DNA of 64,000 nucleotides from SYFY01 sp043719475 (GTDB taxonomy: Bacteria; Pseudomonadota; Gammaproteobacteria; Pseudomonadales; Azotimanducaceae): assembly GCA_043719475.1 (NCBI GenBank), contig JAYSTS010000179.1, positions 1-64,000 on the forward strand, in the 5' to 3' direction. The notes beneath the pieces are model-generated. The model saw only the letters and a program-made list of their open reading frames with translations. It made no database searches and had not been told where the DNA came from. Of the stretch, positions 26,238-33,025 are shown one piece after another (the first letter of the stretch is position 1; every line of letters begins with the position of its first letter). Position numbers and translations under genes: made by a program.

Positions 26238-26684
26238 GGCTGTCACGGGACGTTCGTCCCGCTCAAGCTCGCGTTCCCCGAGGCCACGATCCCGACGGTT
26301 CAGCTCTCCTTGAAGACGGGCCTCGACCCGGCGGAGCACCTCGCGATCGGCCGCACACTCGCGCCGCTGTGCGACGAGGGCGTGTTCATCATCGGCAGCG
26401 GCCTGAGCTATCACAACATGAGCGGCTTCGGGAATCCGTCTGCACAGGCACCGTCGGAGGCGTTCGATGGCTGGTTGCGGGAGGCGGTAACCAGCGATCC
26501 GGTCGAGCGAGATCGCCAGCTTACGAAGTGGGCCGAGGCACCCGCGGCGCGCGCGTGGAATTCGTGCGAGGAGCATTTGATCCCGCTGATGGTGAATGCC
26601 GGTGCGGCGGGTGCGGACCGCAGAACTGTGCCGCACAACGGCTCGATGGGCAGGGTGAAGATCTCAGCTGTCCACTACGGCTAG
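26238..26684 (+). pseudogene. Truncated LigB/DODA-type extradiol dioxygenase, C-terminal part
   Basis: From about 26238 the plus strand codes for HGTFVPLKLAFPEATIP, VQLSLKTGLDPAEHLAIG and GSGLSYHNMSGFG, then EEHLIPLMVNAGAAG, the C-terminal part of class III extradiol ring-cleavage dioxygenases of the 4,5-DOPA dioxygenase group. The N-terminal half is missing: the match starts abruptly after unrelated codons. An ATG at 26193 could open the frame but the product would lack the front half of the active site. The stretch is visibly more GC-rich than the darT and backbone genes around it, which suggests a donor of higher GC. Confidence 0.75.
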
Positions 26685-26700
26685 GCCGGTGATCTGACGG

Positions 26701-27085
26701 CTACTCGTCGGGCTGCGGCAGCGCGACGGCAACTTTCACCTCGGTCACCGTCGCTGTGCACAAGTGGCGCACGTGATTCTCCGCGGTCGTGAGCGTGTGC
26801 GGGTCCATGCGATCACGCAGCACACGATGCCGCGCAGGTTATCGATCTCCTGCTGGAGGATCCGTGCGTACCAGCCCGTTCACCTCGATCGAGATCGGAT
26901 CGCCGCGCTCGTTCCATGCCTCGACCTTCACGTGCTCTGGGCGTCGCACGATCATCGAGAAGTCGTCGAACGAGATGCAGTCTTCGAACGCCTCGACCGT
27001 CTCGTCGCCGACCAGGGTCAGCGTCGGGTTCACGGTCACGTGGAACGGGACCTTCTTGCGATCGCGCTCGAGTTCCTCGATCACC
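26701..27085 (-). pseudogene. def: Truncated, frameshifted peptide deformylase
   Basis: Reading leftward: VNPTLTLVGDETVEAFEDC, then RRPEHVKVEAWNERGDPISI, then after a frame change GWYARILQQEIDNLRG, and after a second change DRMDPHTLTTAENHVRH, ending at a TAG at 26701-26703. This is the peptide deformylase fold in order, but the N-terminus is missing, there are two frameshifts (near 26875 and near 26820), and the metal-binding HEIDH is QEIDN. It is a dead fragment. It is GC-rich like the dioxygenase fragment and faces it tail to tail 17 bp away. Confidence 0.75.
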
Positions 27086-27139
27086 GCTTCTGTCTGATGA
27101 CGCTCTCCCTTGCTTGAGTAGTAAGAATCTCGCTTGAAG
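27086..27139 (-). pseudogene. Relic of a second darT gene
   Basis: 54 bp matching 46 of 54 positions with 25603-25656 inside darT, same orientation, no gaps. It codes for FKRDSYYSSKGERHQTEA against FERDTNDPSKGERYQAEA in the intact DarT, keeping the Glu region. Its frame runs straight into the deformylase fragment (VIEELERD). Similarity fades on both sides. Confidence 0.75.
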
Positions 27140-27200
27140 ACACCAAAAAACCAGATGATGTCAAAGGACCTGTGCGGAGAAGCATGGACCTGAGACGCAC

Positions 27201-27226
27201 AAAAAAGCCCGCCAGGGCGGGCTTTT
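27201..27226 (-). terminator. Intrinsic terminator of ssrA
   Basis: On the minus strand: AAAGCCCGCC, loop CTG, GGCGGGCTTTTTT. A strong GC stem followed by six T, 34 bp beyond the ssrA CCA end. Confidence 0.9.
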
Positions 27227-27259
27227 GAGGACTTTCCGGGACGTCTCCGGAAGTCGGGA

Positions 27260-27615
27260 TGGTGGAGGCGGCGGGAGTTGAACCCGCGTCCACTGGCGCT
27301 TAGAGATCGGCTCTACATGCTTAGAACACGTCGTTTGTTTTAACCTCGAACGCTCCGACGGCCAGGATCATTCTCGGCGAGCCCGATTGTTTTAACACTT
27401 TGGCCCCGGGCGAGACCTCCGCGCGATCCTGTGAGCTAGCCACTGACTTCATCGCACAGGAAACGAATCGTCAGTGTAAGCGGCGGTTTTAGGCCGCTAG
27501 TGCGTAGTTTTCGTCATTGGCAACTAAAAAGTTGCAGCAATTGTTTTACGAGAGTTACTACCCTCTCGGCATGCACCTCAAACCTTGCTACCCGTGTCGA
27601 AACCAAGTCGCCCCC
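27260..27615 (-). ncRNA. ssrA: tmRNA (10Sa RNA)
   Basis: 356 bases. The tRNA-Ala-like ends pair (5' GGGGGCG at 27615-27609 with 3' CGCCTCC, then A and an encoded CCA ending at 27260); the T arm CGGG TTCAACT CCCG is present. The 5' part contains the conserved GTGCATGCCGAG. The tag frame reads ANDENYALAA followed by TAA (about 27492-27524), almost the E. coli tag. It rescues stalled ribosomes with SmpB and marks the product for ClpXP. It is transcribed away from the Sel1-repeat gene; its 3' side borders the accessory island. Confidence 0.97.
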
Positions 27616-27738
27616 AATTCAGTTGAAACCAGTCACTTGAATCAGTACAGCGGAACCAGCTCGCTGGATAACCGTTGCTGTCAGCCTACCACGCTGCGCG
27701 CTGCGCTGGCGTACGCTTTTTCATACACTCCTTGGACC

Positions 27739-29067
27739 ATGTGGCCTGTTTCTCGTTTCCTGATCGCCTTCGTCATCCTGGCTGTGGCCTCGCAAGCCAT
27801 TGCCCTGGACGCCCGAGCTTTGATCGAAAAAGCGGTTGCCCTCATCGATCAGGGTCAGCCGTTACTCGCTCGCAGCTATCTCGAGCCTGCGTTGATCGCG
27901 CCGAATCTGGCTGATTCAGAGCGGTCGAGAGCCTACTACCTGCGAGGCTACAGTTACTTCGAACAACAGCTATATGTGTCCGCGCGGCTGGATTACAACC
28001 GGGCGCTTGAATTTAATGCGGAGAATCCTGCAGCGCTGGTGGCGCTCGGTCGGCTCCACCAGCGCGGTCTTGGCATCAAGCAGGATGCGTCGCTCGCGTG
28101 GTTGCTCTTCGAAAAGGCTGCCGAATTGGGTTACCTCGAAGGCAAAGTCATGGCGGGTCGTTCACTGCTGTTGGGTGAGGGTATTGAACGAAATATACGG
28201 CATGCCCGTCGCTGGCTCTCGGAAGCCGCTGCAGACGGTGATGCAATCGCGATGCTGCATATGGGATTGAGCTATCGCGCGCCCTATGTGGCGGAGACCG
28301 ATGTTCAAAAAGCCACGGCGTGGTACGAAAAAGCTCGAGCTGCTGGGTCCGCCGTTGCGCTGGTCATGCAGGGTCATATGCACACCACTGGGGAGCTGGG
28401 CCAGACAGACCAGGCAGCGGCTTTCAAGCTCTTCAAGGAAGCCGCCGATGTCGGATTGGCCGAAGGGCAGGTGCGAGTGGCCCATGCCTATCTGGGTGGC
28501 TCGGGCGTGAAAGCAGATGTGGACGCAGCCAGGGAGTGGTTCGAACGGGCCGGCCAACAGGGTTCGGTAGATGCGTGGGTCGGGCTGGGCTATGTCTACC
28601 AAGCGGGTCTCGGTGTCCCCGTGGATGCGGACAAGGCCCGGGTCTGGTATCGCAAAGCCGCGCTAACCGGGCATGTTCCGGGGGTAACGCGTTACGTTCG
28701 GCTGCTGCTTGTGATTGGCGATCTGCAAGCCCATGAAGAGGCGGCGCGTTGGCTTGGCCGAATGGCCCGGGAGGAACGTACGCACGCGGCCAACGACTAT
28801 GCTTGGCTGCTCGCAACGTCTCCACATGCGAAGGTCCGCGACGCGAAGCTTGCCATTGAATTTGCTAAAGCGGCGGTCGCCAGCGCGGCATCGGTGTCCA
28901 GGTTAGACACTCTGGCCGCCGCGTATGCAGAAGCTGGTCAGTTCGGCGTTGCTGTGGCCACTCAGGAGAAGGCGCTTGCGTTGAACGACCCGGATGCGGC
29001 GAGCTTTCGTCCCGAGATGGTGCGCAGATTAAAGGCTTATCAATCCGGTAACCCGTGGCGGGAGTAG
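27739..29067 (+). CDS. Secreted Sel1-like repeat (TPR-type) protein
   Basis: 442 residues from the ATG at 27739, which opens a signal peptide (MWPVSRFLIAFVILAVAS, cleavage near QAIA-LDA). Repeats of the Sel1/TPR class follow from about residue 60 to 330, with motifs such as AALVALGRLHQRGLGIKQD, AEGQVRVAHAYLGGSGVK and VDAWVGLGYVYQAGLGVP, each ending in a xxAxxWYxKAA helix. The last 100 residues look like TPR helices (LDTLAAAYAEAGQFGVAVA). Such proteins are protein-protein adaptors, probably periplasmic here. The partner is unknown. The frame stays open upstream into the antisense of ssrA, but there is no signal peptide or homology there. Confidence 0.85.
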   Translation: MWPVSRFLIAFVILAVASQAIALDARALIEKAVALIDQGQPLLARSYLEPALIAPNLADSERSRAYYLRGYSYFEQQLYVSARLDYNRALEFNAENPAALVALGRLHQRGLGIKQDASLAWLLFEKAAELGYLEGKVMAGRSLLLGEGIERNIRHARRWLSEAAADGDAIAMLHMGLSYRAPYVAETDVQKATAWYEKARAAGSAVALVMQGHMHTTGELGQTDQAAAFKLFKEAADVGLAEGQVRVAHAYLGGSGVKADVDAAREWFERAGQQGSVDAWVGLGYVYQAGLGVPVDADKARVWYRKAALTGHVPGVTRYVRLLLVIGDLQAHEEAARWLGRMAREERTHAANDYAWLLATSPHAKVRDAKLAIEFAKAAVASAASVSRLDTLAAAYAEAGQFGVAVATQEKALALNDPDAASFRPEMVRRLKAYQSGNPWRE

Positions 29068-29112
29068 GGCGCATCTGGTACAAAGTCGCCCGCTGCATTT
29101 CAGGATCAAGAG

Positions 29113-29367
29113 TTGAGCGTAGAACGAAGGCGTACGGAAGTGGTTCGGGAGATTATTCAGGAGCTGTTTGCGAGCGGTCGTTCGCAGGTTCGCCCCGGCG
29201 ATGTCAATTCCGCGCTGCGTGAGCGAGGCATGCCTATGGGAACCTGGGAAGTTCGCGCGGAGTTCACAGTGCTTGAAGCTGAAGGCGCGCTGCTTCTCGA
29301 TCCGGCCACCGCAGGCTGGGTAACTGGCAAGTCAGTGTCGCAGGCAGCCAAGCGCGCCGGCGGATGA
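29113..29367 (+). CDS. Small conserved-looking protein coupled to ribH (unknown function)
   Basis: 84 residues from a TTG start (MSVERRRTEVVREIIQELF). I do not recognise a family. The pattern VVREIIQELFASG, VRPGDVNSALRERG, WEVRAEFTVLEAEGALLLD looks like three helices and a small wing, so a winged-helix fold is possible. The stop overlaps the start of the next gene (ATGA), arguing that it is real and made together with the lumazine synthase-like protein. Confidence 0.6.
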   Translation: MSVERRRTEVVREIIQELFASGRSQVRPGDVNSALRERGMPMGTWEVRAEFTVLEAEGALLLDPATAGWVTGKSVSQAAKRAGG

Positions 29368-29849
29368 AGACGACTGTCGATCTATCCGGGCTGCCCCGTG
29401 TCGACAATCCCGGCACTATCCACATCCTTTGTTCCAAGTGGTATCCCGAGTTCGTGCAGAGTTTGAGTAGCACGTGCGAGCGGGTACTGCGTGAACATGG
29501 CTATTCAAGCGTTGTGGTGCACACGTTGCCTGGCTCCCTCGAGTTGCCGCTCGCGGCTCGCGATCTATTGGCGGAAGACCGCAGCACGAAAATCGATGCA
29601 ATCATTTGCTTCGGGGTCATCGTCAAGGGTGAGACCTATCATTTCGAGATGATTTCGAACGAATGCATCCGCGGGCTTGGAGATGTCATGCATGAATTCC
29701 GGCGACCGATCATCGTTGAAGTCATCCCGGTGACCGACATCGCCCACGCAGCTGCACGCGCTGCAGACGATGAATTCAACAAGGGTATTGAAGCCGCAGT
29801 TGCTGCGATCGAGATGGTTGCCTGGCGGCGAACCCATACAAAACGCTGA
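29364..29849 (+). CDS. ribH: 6,7-dimethyl-8-ribityllumazine synthase-like protein
   Basis: 161 residues with the lumazine synthase fold: LPGSLELPLAARDLL (about residues 53-67, the PGxxElP region), IICFGVIVKGETYHFEMIS (about 79-97, with the catalytic His) and NKGIEAAVAAIEM (about 141-153). The enzyme condenses 5-amino-6-ribitylamino-uracil with butanone phosphate to the riboflavin precursor. The N-terminus is short and divergent and no other rib gene or FMN riboswitch is near, so this may be a second, divergent RibH-like paralogue. Its start overlaps the upstream small gene. Confidence 0.8.
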   Translation: MKTTVDLSGLPRVDNPGTIHILCSKWYPEFVQSLSSTCERVLREHGYSSVVVHTLPGSLELPLAARDLLAEDRSTKIDAIICFGVIVKGETYHFEMISNECIRGLGDVMHEFRRPIIVEVIPVTDIAHAAARAADDEFNKGIEAAVAAIEMVAWRRTHTKR

Positions 29850-29880
29850 GTGTTCTGGATTCGAAGATTGGGTCGCTCGA

Positions 29881-30357
29881 TCAGCGGTGGTGAACCTTCA
29901 TCAGCCTTTCTTTCTGGCGCGCCCACTCGCGATCCTTTGTGGTTTCGCGCTTGTCGTGATCCTGCTTACCCTTGGCCAGGGCAATTTCACACTTGACGTG
30001 TTTGCCTTTCCAGTAGAGTCGGGTCGCTATGCAGGTATAGCCCTTCTGCTGTGTGGCCATGAAGAGTATTGCCAGTTCCTTCGCATGCAACAGCAGTTTT
30101 CGGGTGCGCTTCGGTTCGGCGATCACGTGCGTTGATGCGCTCTCGAGCGGAGAGATGTTGGCGCCCAGCAACCAGGCTTCACCTTCGCGTACCAGAACGT
30201 AACTGTCGATCAGTTGCGCTTTGCCTGCACGGATGGCTTTGAGTTCCCAGCCGAACAGGACGAGACCGGCTTCGTAGCGGTCTTCCAGGTGGTAATCGTG
30301 TTGCGCTCGCTTGTGACGCGCAATCGTTGGATCCGGATCTGCATTCTTCTTTGCCAT
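29881..30357 (-). CDS. smpB: SsrA-binding protein SmpB
   Basis: 158 residues from MAKKNADPDP (an upstream ATG at 30364-30366 would add MPA). The beta-barrel core HDYHLEDRYEAGLVLFGWE and KAIRAGKAQLIDSYVLV, NISPLESASTHV, and the C-terminal KGKQDHDKRETTKDREW tail that acts as codon mimic are all present. SmpB carries tmRNA to stalled ribosomes; ssrA lies 2.3 kb away in this window. It converges on the ribH-like gene across 31 bp. Confidence 0.96.
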   Translation of the reverse strand: MAKKNADPDPTIARHKRAQHDYHLEDRYEAGLVLFGWELKAIRAGKAQLIDSYVLVREGEAWLLGANISPLESASTHVIAEPKRTRKLLLHAKELAILFMATQQKGYTCIATRLYWKGKHVKCEIALAKGKQDHDKRETTKDREWARQKERLMKVHHR

Positions 30358-30385
30358 GGCCGGCATTATAGGCAGCTTCCTTCTT

Positions 30386-30391
30386 TATAAT
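30386..30391 (+). promoter_or_regulatory. Possible -10 box of the NSS transporter operon
   Basis: A perfect TATAAT 15 bp upstream of the transporter GTG start. A divergent TATAAT lies on the minus strand (30365-30370) facing smpB. No good -35 element is visible for either. Confidence 0.35.
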
Positions 30392-30405
30392 GCGCGCAGG
30401 TTGAT

Positions 30406-31806
30406 GTGGTGAGAGAAATGACGAAGGACGATGTGTCCCCGCATGGGATGTGGTCGAACCGTTGGCTGTTCATCTTGGCGGCAGCGGGCTCGGCTGTCGG
30501 CTTGGGCAATATCTGGAAATTCCCCTACCTCACGGGCGAGAACGGCGGCGCGGCGTTTGTTCTGATTTATCTGGTCACCATAACGCTGGTCGGCCTCCCG
30601 ATTCTGATGGCTGAGGTCGTGATCGGTCGGCAGGGACGCAATAGTCCGGTCAACAGTCTGCGGATACTTGTGCAACAACATCGCCGCAGTGCGTTTTGGG
30701 TGCTGATCGGGTGGATGGGGATGTTCGCCGGGATCCTGATACTGTCCTACTACTCCGTCATCGCTGGCTGGACACTCTTCTACATGGTCGAGATGGGTAG
30801 CGGTGCACTGCAAGGGGCGGACGCTGCCTTTGCTAACAAGACCTTCAACGACTTCACGGCAAATCCGTGGCTGGTGGGAGGTTGCCATACGTTGTTCATG
30901 CTGGCGACGGTCTTCATCATCAGCAAAGGTGTCGTCAAAGGGCTCGAAACTTCGATTCGCTGGTTCATGCCGCTGTTGTTTGCCCTGCTATTCGTTTTGC
31001 TCGGGTATGGCGTCATGTCCGGCGGATTCGCGCAGGGTTTTGCCTTCATGTTTGATTTCAAATGGCAGGACGTAAATACCAATACGTGGCTGCTGGCGAT
31101 GGGACAGTCCTTTTTCACCCTGAGTCTGGGGATCGGTACGATGATGGCTTATGGAGCATACCTCCCGAGCAATGTTTCGATTCCCGGCACTGTGTTGATG
31201 ATTGCAGGGCTCGACACGCTGGTTTCGATTTGCGCAGGCCTGGCGATTTTCCCGATAGTTTTTGTTAACGGTCTCGAGCCGGGACAAGGTCCTGGATTGA
31301 TGTTTGTGACCATCCCGCTGGCGTTTGGACAGATGCCCTTTGGCGCGTTCTTCGGCGTGCTCTTTTTTGTACTGGTGAGTTTTGCCGCCATCACGTCTGC
31401 GATTTCGTTGACCGAACCTGCGCTGGCCTATCTGGTAGAAGAGTACAACGCCAAACGATCACGTGTTGCGGTCACGCTAGGTATCGTCTGCTGGTTGATC
31501 GGAATAGGCACGGTGTTGTCGTTCAACACCTTGGCAGATTTCAAGGTGGATGGCTCCCGCACGATATTCCAGTTCATCGATTTTCTGACACAGAACATCA
31601 TGCTACCGATTGGTGGGCTGATGATAACGCTGTTCTGTGGATGGATGTTGCCGCGGGCAGTGGTGCAGAGTCAGTTGGGAATCAGGAACGCAGGGTTGTG
31701 GTGGTTGTGGAAACTGGTGATCGGCTTCGTTGCACCCGTTGGTGTTGCGCTGGTCTTTCTGGTGACACTGTTTCCCTGTGTGCAATCACTGAGCTGCGCG
31801 GCTTGA
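30406..31806 (+). CDS. Neurotransmitter:sodium symporter (SNF) family transporter
   Basis: 466 residues, about 11-12 membrane helices. The family's first helix is clear: SAVGLGNIWKFPYLTGENGG (about residues 29-48), which forms Na+ and substrate sites as in LeuT/MhsT; MVEMG, SLGIGTMMAYGAYLP (helix 6/7 region) and ITSAISLTEPALAYLVEE follow. It imports an amino acid or related solute with Na+; the substrate cannot be read from sequence. The start is GTG at 30406, or ATG at 30418. The stop overlaps the ratA start (TTGA), so they form one unit. Confidence 0.9.
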   Translation: MVREMTKDDVSPHGMWSNRWLFILAAAGSAVGLGNIWKFPYLTGENGGAAFVLIYLVTITLVGLPILMAEVVIGRQGRNSPVNSLRILVQQHRRSAFWVLIGWMGMFAGILILSYYSVIAGWTLFYMVEMGSGALQGADAAFANKTFNDFTANPWLVGGCHTLFMLATVFIISKGVVKGLETSIRWFMPLLFALLFVLLGYGVMSGGFAQGFAFMFDFKWQDVNTNTWLLAMGQSFFTLSLGIGTMMAYGAYLPSNVSIPGTVLMIAGLDTLVSICAGLAIFPIVFVNGLEPGQGPGLMFVTIPLAFGQMPFGAFFGVLFFVLVSFAAITSAISLTEPALAYLVEEYNAKRSRVAVTLGIVCWLIGIGTVLSFNTLADFKVDGSRTIFQFIDFLTQNIMLPIGGLMITLFCGWMLPRAVVQSQLGIRNAGLWWLWKLVIGFVAPVGVALVFLVTLFPCVQSLSCAA

Positions 31807-32228
31807 GTACCATCACCCGTACAGCGCTGCTGCCGTACTCCGCTGAGCAGATGTTTGCGATGGTGAATGATGTTGCCAGCTATCCGCAGTTCGTGCCTGG
31901 GTGCACTGCGGTGGATGTGATCGAGAGTTCTGCAACCACGGTGATTGCCAGTGTGCATGCTTCCGCAAGCGGATTCAGTGCGACGTTTACCACGCGAAAC
32001 ACACTAGCCGCATGCTCGCGGATCGATCTGGAGCTTACCGACGGTCCTTTTGATCGTTTTGTCGGTTCGTGGCTCTTTCAACCACTGGGAAGTGCGGGTT
32101 GCAAAGTCACGCTACAATTGGACTTTCAGTTGCGTGGCTTGTTGCGCGCGGTAGAGCCGCTGGTCGGGAAAGCTGCTGATGTGGTTGTGGACGCGTTTGT
32201 CAAACGCGCACGCCAATTGGCATCATGA
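31803..32228 (+). CDS. ratA: RatA/COQ10-type START-domain protein
   Basis: 141 residues from a TTG that overlaps the transporter stop. The SRPBCC/START signature is complete: YSAEQMFAMVNDVASYPQFVPGC (N-terminal helix-grip part), FTTRNTL, and the C-terminal helix LVGKAADVVVDAFVKRARQL. Family members bind ubiquinone (Coq10 role) and E. coli RatA was reported to bind 50S subunits. It overlaps rnfH by 4 bp (ATGA), the standard pair. Confidence 0.9.
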   Translation: MSTITRTALLPYSAEQMFAMVNDVASYPQFVPGCTAVDVIESSATTVIASVHASASGFSATFTTRNTLAACSRIDLELTDGPFDRFVGSWLFQPLGSAGCKVTLQLDFQLRGLLRAVEPLVGKAADVVVDAFVKRARQLAS

Positions 32229-32518
32229 CGCTGCTGCTCGTTGATCTGGTGTACGCGCTTGCGGACGAGCAGCATGTCTTGCAGTTGAAATTGAATGAGG
32301 GGGCGTCAATAGCAGATGCACTTGCGGTGGCAAAAAATGATGCGCTTTTCGCCCGTTTCCCATTGCAGAATCTGACGACGGGCATCTGGGGTGAAGTTAA
32401 ACCAACCAGCTACCTGCTCTCGTCCGGAGATCGGTTGGAGCTGTACCGGTCGCTTAAGATTGATCCGATGCAGGCACGCCGTAACCGAATCAAAGGCCTG
32501 CCGGTGGCGCCTCGATAG
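32225..32518 (+). CDS. rnfH: RnfH/RatB family ubiquitin-fold protein
   Basis: 97 residues, UPF0125. Beta-grasp pattern with LNEGASIADALAVA (about residues 24-37), FPLQNLTTGIWGEV (about 43-56) and the conserved C-terminal GDRLELYRSLKIDPMQARRNR (about 67-88). Function is not established. The 3' end overlaps the convergent bamE by 29 bp. Confidence 0.9.
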   Translation: MTLLLVDLVYALADEQHVLQLKLNEGASIADALAVAKNDALFARFPLQNLTTGIWGEVKPTSYLLSSGDRLELYRSLKIDPMQARRNRIKGLPVAPR

Positions 32519-32942
32519 CTGCTGCGTCTGCAGGTTCATCATCTTCCGGCGGCAGATCCTTGATGATGTGCTCTGCGGGTACTTCGGGCGTTGACGGACC
32601 AGCGGCAGCGGAGGGTGAGAGGTTGCCGCTGAAGGATGCCAGCCGGTCCTGTTCGAAGATCAGAGACAGATAGGTCCTTTCGTGGTATTGGCCGGGAATG
32701 TCGATGTAGTAGAGATAATCCCAGCGATCTTCATTGAATCGGTTCCGTGTTACCGGGTCGCCGAGAACGAATCGAACCTGGTTTCGTGTCATGCCTGGCT
32801 TGAGTTGATCGACCATTTCCTGATTGATCACGTTCCCCTGCTGGATCGTGATTTTGTGAACCCGAGGCAGCCCCAGCTTCGGCATGGTGCAGGCACTCAG
32901 GACAAGTGAAGTGAACAGAATGGTGACGATGGGCGCGCGCAT
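32490..32942 (-). CDS. bamE: Outer membrane assembly lipoprotein BamE
   Basis: 150 residues. Lipoprotein signal MRAPIVTILFTSLV then the lipobox LSAC at residues 15-18, followed by the SmpA/OmlA domain: QGNVINQEMVDQLKPGMTRNQ and VRFVLGDPVTRNRFNEDRWDY (about 35-75). BamE is the small lipoprotein of the BAM complex that inserts beta-barrel proteins into the outer membrane. The last about 40 residues are an acidic/Pro-rich extension. In Pseudomonas fur lies between bamE and recN; here only 83 bp separate them and fur is absent. Confidence 0.93.
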   Translation of the reverse strand: MRAPIVTILFTSLVLSACTMPKLGLPRVHKITIQQGNVINQEMVDQLKPGMTRNQVRFVLGDPVTRNRFNEDRWDYLYYIDIPGQYHERTYLSLIFEQDRLASFSGNLSPSAAAGPSTPEVPAEHIIKDLPPEDDEPADAAAIEAPPAGL

Positions 32943-33025
32943 GGCAGACCGGGTTTCAATGGTGCGCGGATGGTACTCGAAATGGCCAAGCCGCTGAACT
33001 TCCGTCGACTGGCGAGACCCGCCGG

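Noticed and set aside
26151..26636. 161-codon frame antisense to the dioxygenase fragment
   Set aside because: High-GC DNA keeps several frames open; only the plus-strand frame matches a protein family.
27517..27738. N-terminal extension of the Sel1-repeat protein
   Set aside because: The extension is the antisense of ssrA and its upstream region; the ATG at 27739 gives a proper signal peptide.
29068..29363. FMN riboswitch upstream of ribH
   Set aside because: The region is occupied by the coupled small gene and none of the conserved riboswitch boxes was seen.
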